Of a stretch of 64,000 nucleotides of DNA, positions 61,279 through 64,000 are shown in pieces. Source of the stretch: Adineta vaga. Lineage: Eukaryota > Rotifera. The position numbers and the translations under genes were made by a program. The notes beneath the pieces were generated by a model. The model was given only the letters and a program-made list of their open reading frames with translations. It ran no database searches and was not told where the DNA came from. The DNA lies in the NCBI GenBank assembly GCA_021613535.1, contig CP075494.1:13268001-13332000 (forward strand). The letters are read 5' to 3'. The first letter of the stretch is position 1. The number at the start of each line of letters is the position of its first letter.

Positions 61279-63758
61279 ATGAATCCTTCTGTACCGAAAA
61301 ATTCAAATAGTCGAATACAGTCATATAAACATCATGGAAAAGATCTTGATGAACTTCGACGTCGACGTAATCAATACAATGTTTCATTGCGAAAAGTATG
61401 TATTCAATTTCCATAATCTCTATATGTTATATTTTGATTTCGTTTTTTTTTAAAGAATAAACGTGATGAACAAATTCAATTTAAACGTAATTTAATTGTA
61501 GAAGATAGTATGTCAGATAATGATGATATTGATGATGATCATGAACAACGTCGGCAATTGAATTTAAATGAAATTATATTAAAATCTCAAAATTCAGATC
61601 TAGCTATATGTTTCGAAGGTGTTCGTGCTGCAAGAAAACTTCTATCTATTGATCGTAATCCTCCGATTGATGATTTAATTCAATTAAATTTTCTTCCTAT
61701 TCTTGTTCAATGTTTAACTTACGATCAACATCCTGAATTACAATTCGAAGCTGCATGGGCATTAACAAATATCGCGTCTGGAACTTCTCAACAAACACAA
61801 GCTGTTGCGGATGCAAATGCTTTACCATATCTTTTACGTTTATTACATTCACCACAGGCAAATGTTTGTGAACAAGCCGTTTGGGCTTTAGGAAATCTCA
61901 TTGGTAAATAGTGAATCTATATTGTGTTTGAAAAATCATTTCTTTTTTGTTTGTTTTCTAGGTGATGGACCAAAATTACGTGATTATGCAATTGAATTAG
62001 GTGTAATTTCACCATTGATAGAATTCATTCAAAAAGATATTCCTGTTACTTTTCTTCGAAATGTTACATGGGTTATCGTTAATCTATGTCGTCACAAAGA
62101 TCCACCCTTACCAAACAATTCTGTTCAAGATATTTTACCTGCATTAAAATATCTTCTTTCATTCGTTGACGTTACTGTATGTTGTTTGAAATTTTAGGTT
62201 TAACAAATGTCTTATTTGTTTCGATTAGATTCTTGTGGATTGTACATGGGCATTAGCATATCTTCTAGATTCAGGAAATAATATAATTCAAGTAAATTTT
62301 TTTTGAAAATAATTTATATTGAATATTAATCATTTGTATTTTAGTTGGTAGTGGAAGCTGGTTTGATACCTCAGATTGTTAAATTATTAAATCATAATGA
62401 AATTAAAATCGTTACAGCTGGTAAAATAAAAATGATAATGATTTTAAAATTGTTTTTCTTTATCACTTTTCGTTTAGCTTTAAGAGCTGTTGGAAATGTT
62501 GTAACGGGTACAGATGAACAAACACAACTTGTCTTAAATCAAGGAGCTTTGAATTGCTTTTCTAAATTACTCAAACATCCAAAAGATAAACTTAATAAAG
62601 TAAGATTAATAACGAAGTCCAGGAATGTACATTGTTTATATTGTTAGAAAGTTCAGGGATAGAATGATAATAGCTAGTTTATATGTCAAGTTAGTCGATG
62701 ACGTCATATCTTTTGTTATGATTGTTGACTTCATAACAGATGAAGATTGAATGGATTGATAAAAGGAATGTTCTTTCATCAGTTATCAAGGATAAGAAAA
62801 TTTGATATAGGTGAAATCCATTATAATTGTACCTGGATTGTAACCAAATTGAATAATAATAATAATATCAAGAATTGTTGAAGAAAAACTAAATTGAGTT
62901 TGCGAATATCTCTCAAAATCTCCTCAATTTCTATTTATCATTATTTTTATCTTAGGAAGCTGTTTGGTTCTTATCAAATATAACAGCAGGCAATCAACAA
63001 CAAGTTCAAGCTGTGATTGATGCTCAACTTATACCTGATGTAATACATCATTTACAACATGTAATTTCATCTAATTTATATTGGAACAAACGACTTTATT
63101 TTTCTGTTTTGTTTTTTTCTCAATAGAGTGAAATTCAGACACAAAAAGAAGCAGCATGGTGTATATCAAATTTAACCATGAGTGGTTCTGTTCAACAAAT
63201 TCAATATGTCGTGCAACAACATATTATTCCTGCCCTCTGGTAAATTTAGGATTTGTTTTTTCGAACTTTTCTCTTCAATAATTTTATCTTCATTTTTAGT
63301 AATCTCTTACAACAACAGGATTCTCAAATTCTACAAGTTTGTCTTGATGCAATACATAATATTCTTAAACAAACTCCTGAAGAAAATCTTGAACCTTTAA
63401 TTACAGAAATTGAAGAATGTGGAGGTAGTAAAATGAAAATATTTCTATTCGTATATATTGGATTTTTTGTTTTTTTTGATAAATCTAGGACTTGATAAAA
63501 TTGAACATCTTCAAACTCATGCAAATAGAGAAATCTATCAGCAATCTTATGAAATTATTGAAAAATATTTTCCAGCAGATAATGTATGTATAATCAGATA
63601 TCTTATCGAGAGAAATGAATGTAATCATGATTTTCTTTCTACATTAGGATGATGATGTATCTTCAATGAGTCAAGTACCACGTAATGAAGAGTTTCCGTT
63701 TGGTAATAATAGTACTAATCAAACTGTACCTGAAACTAATCTTCAATTTAAATTCTAA
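61279..63758 (+). CDS. KPNA4: importin subunit alpha (KPNA3/4 type)
   Basis: Nuclear import adaptor that binds classical nuclear localisation signals and links them to importin beta. The start at 61279 gives [12 protein letters not shown]. The importin-beta-binding segment is rich in Arg/Lys ([23 protein letters not shown]). Armadillo repeats follow, with the Trp/Asn NLS-groove signature repeated: [63 protein letters not shown] and [25 protein letters not shown] and [12 protein letters not shown] are shared with vertebrate KPNA3/4. The C-terminal acidic stretch and LQFKF end match the family (human ends GFQF). Most introns are about 50-60 nt; one at about 62600-62955 is ~355 nt and has no coding content. 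Confidence 0.94.
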
Positions 63759-64000
63759 ACTATCATTTCCGAAGCATTTTCAGTTTATTATTATCTACTT
63801 TATTTGTTCTTTCTTTTTTAAATATGCAAACAAAAATGATTTGTTTCTCTTCGTTTGTTTTTATATATATATCATGATGACATAGATCAGGAATCTTTGA
63901 TTTATGTATTTGTTGTTGTCTTTTGCAGATAGTTTCGAGTAAAACTTTAAAAAGAAACAAAGGAATCGAGATCTGTTTATATACTTGCATTTTTGTTGTT
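63759..64000. other. 3' flank of importin alpha gene
   Basis: 242 bp to the window edge, AT-rich, with no recognisable gene. Confidence 0.6.

Overview
This is a stretch of AT-rich animal nuclear DNA. The genes are split by very short introns (mostly 49-70 nt, GT-AG), and the recognisable proteins are metazoan (TMEM192, CEP76, EMC8/9, PTCD2-like, AGFG, a nephrin/echinoid-type Ig protein). A plant-type PPR gene with a DYW domain, and a 7TM receptor with an EGF-like cysteine cluster in its N-terminus, point to a bdelloid rotifer; DYW-type PPR genes and spliced-leader trans-splicing are both known in that group. The species assignment is inference. Coordinates given for spliced genes run from first to last coding base; exon limits were read by hand from splice sites and reading phase.

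Layout. 1-3.1 kb: no intact gene, but a possible decayed piggyBac-like element. 3.1-5.4 kb (-): HRD1/synoviolin ER ubiquitin ligase. 7.7-10.4 kb (+): diacylglycerol kinase. 11.5-13.2 kb (-): MKP-type dual-specificity phosphatase. 14.8-16.1 kb (+): secreted trypsin-fold protease. 16.7-19.2 kb (+): AGFG-type ArfGAP. 19.7-21.0 kb (+): TMEM192. 23.3-29.4 kb (+): Ig/FN3 adhesion receptor with a PDZ-ligand-like end. 31.2-38.3 kb: six genes all on the minus strand (SDR, TM-anchored SRPBCC protein, EMC8/9, ISCA2, ISCA1, NSUN2). 39.4-40.5 kb (+): GPCR. 41.6-45.4 kb (+): glycogen synthase with a mutually exclusive exon pair. 46.6-50.9 kb (+): DYW-PPR gene lying between two copies of the 3' end of CEP76. 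51.3-53.9 kb (-): CEP76. 54.3-57.7 kb (+): a shortened PIGS followed 76 bp later by a PTCD2-like gene. 58.7-59.5 kb (-): LC8-type dynein light chain with a long disordered N-terminus. 61.3-63.8 kb (+): importin alpha of the KPNA3/4 type.

The most notable points are these. (1) The DYW-PPR gene is built from five consecutive exons of exactly 297 nt, each encoding one 99-residue PPR module with phase-1 introns at the same site; it has a premature TGA in the DYW domain and sits between direct duplicates of the neighbouring gene's 3' end, as if captured into the locus. (2) Glycogen synthase has two alternative versions of one exon, separated by only 21 nt, so that joining them is both sterically unlikely and frame-breaking. 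(3) ISCA2 and ISCA1, partners in mitochondrial 4Fe-4S assembly, overlap as stop/start TAATG on one strand, suggesting a bicistronic mRNA with coupled translation. (4) PIGS-PTCD2 and the EMC8-ISCA2-ISCA1-NSUN2 cluster look like operons resolved by spliced-leader trans-splicing. (5) NSUN2 needs a one-base frame change in a linker. (6) PIGS lacks about 190 luminal residues. No tRNA, rRNA or CRISPR features were seen.
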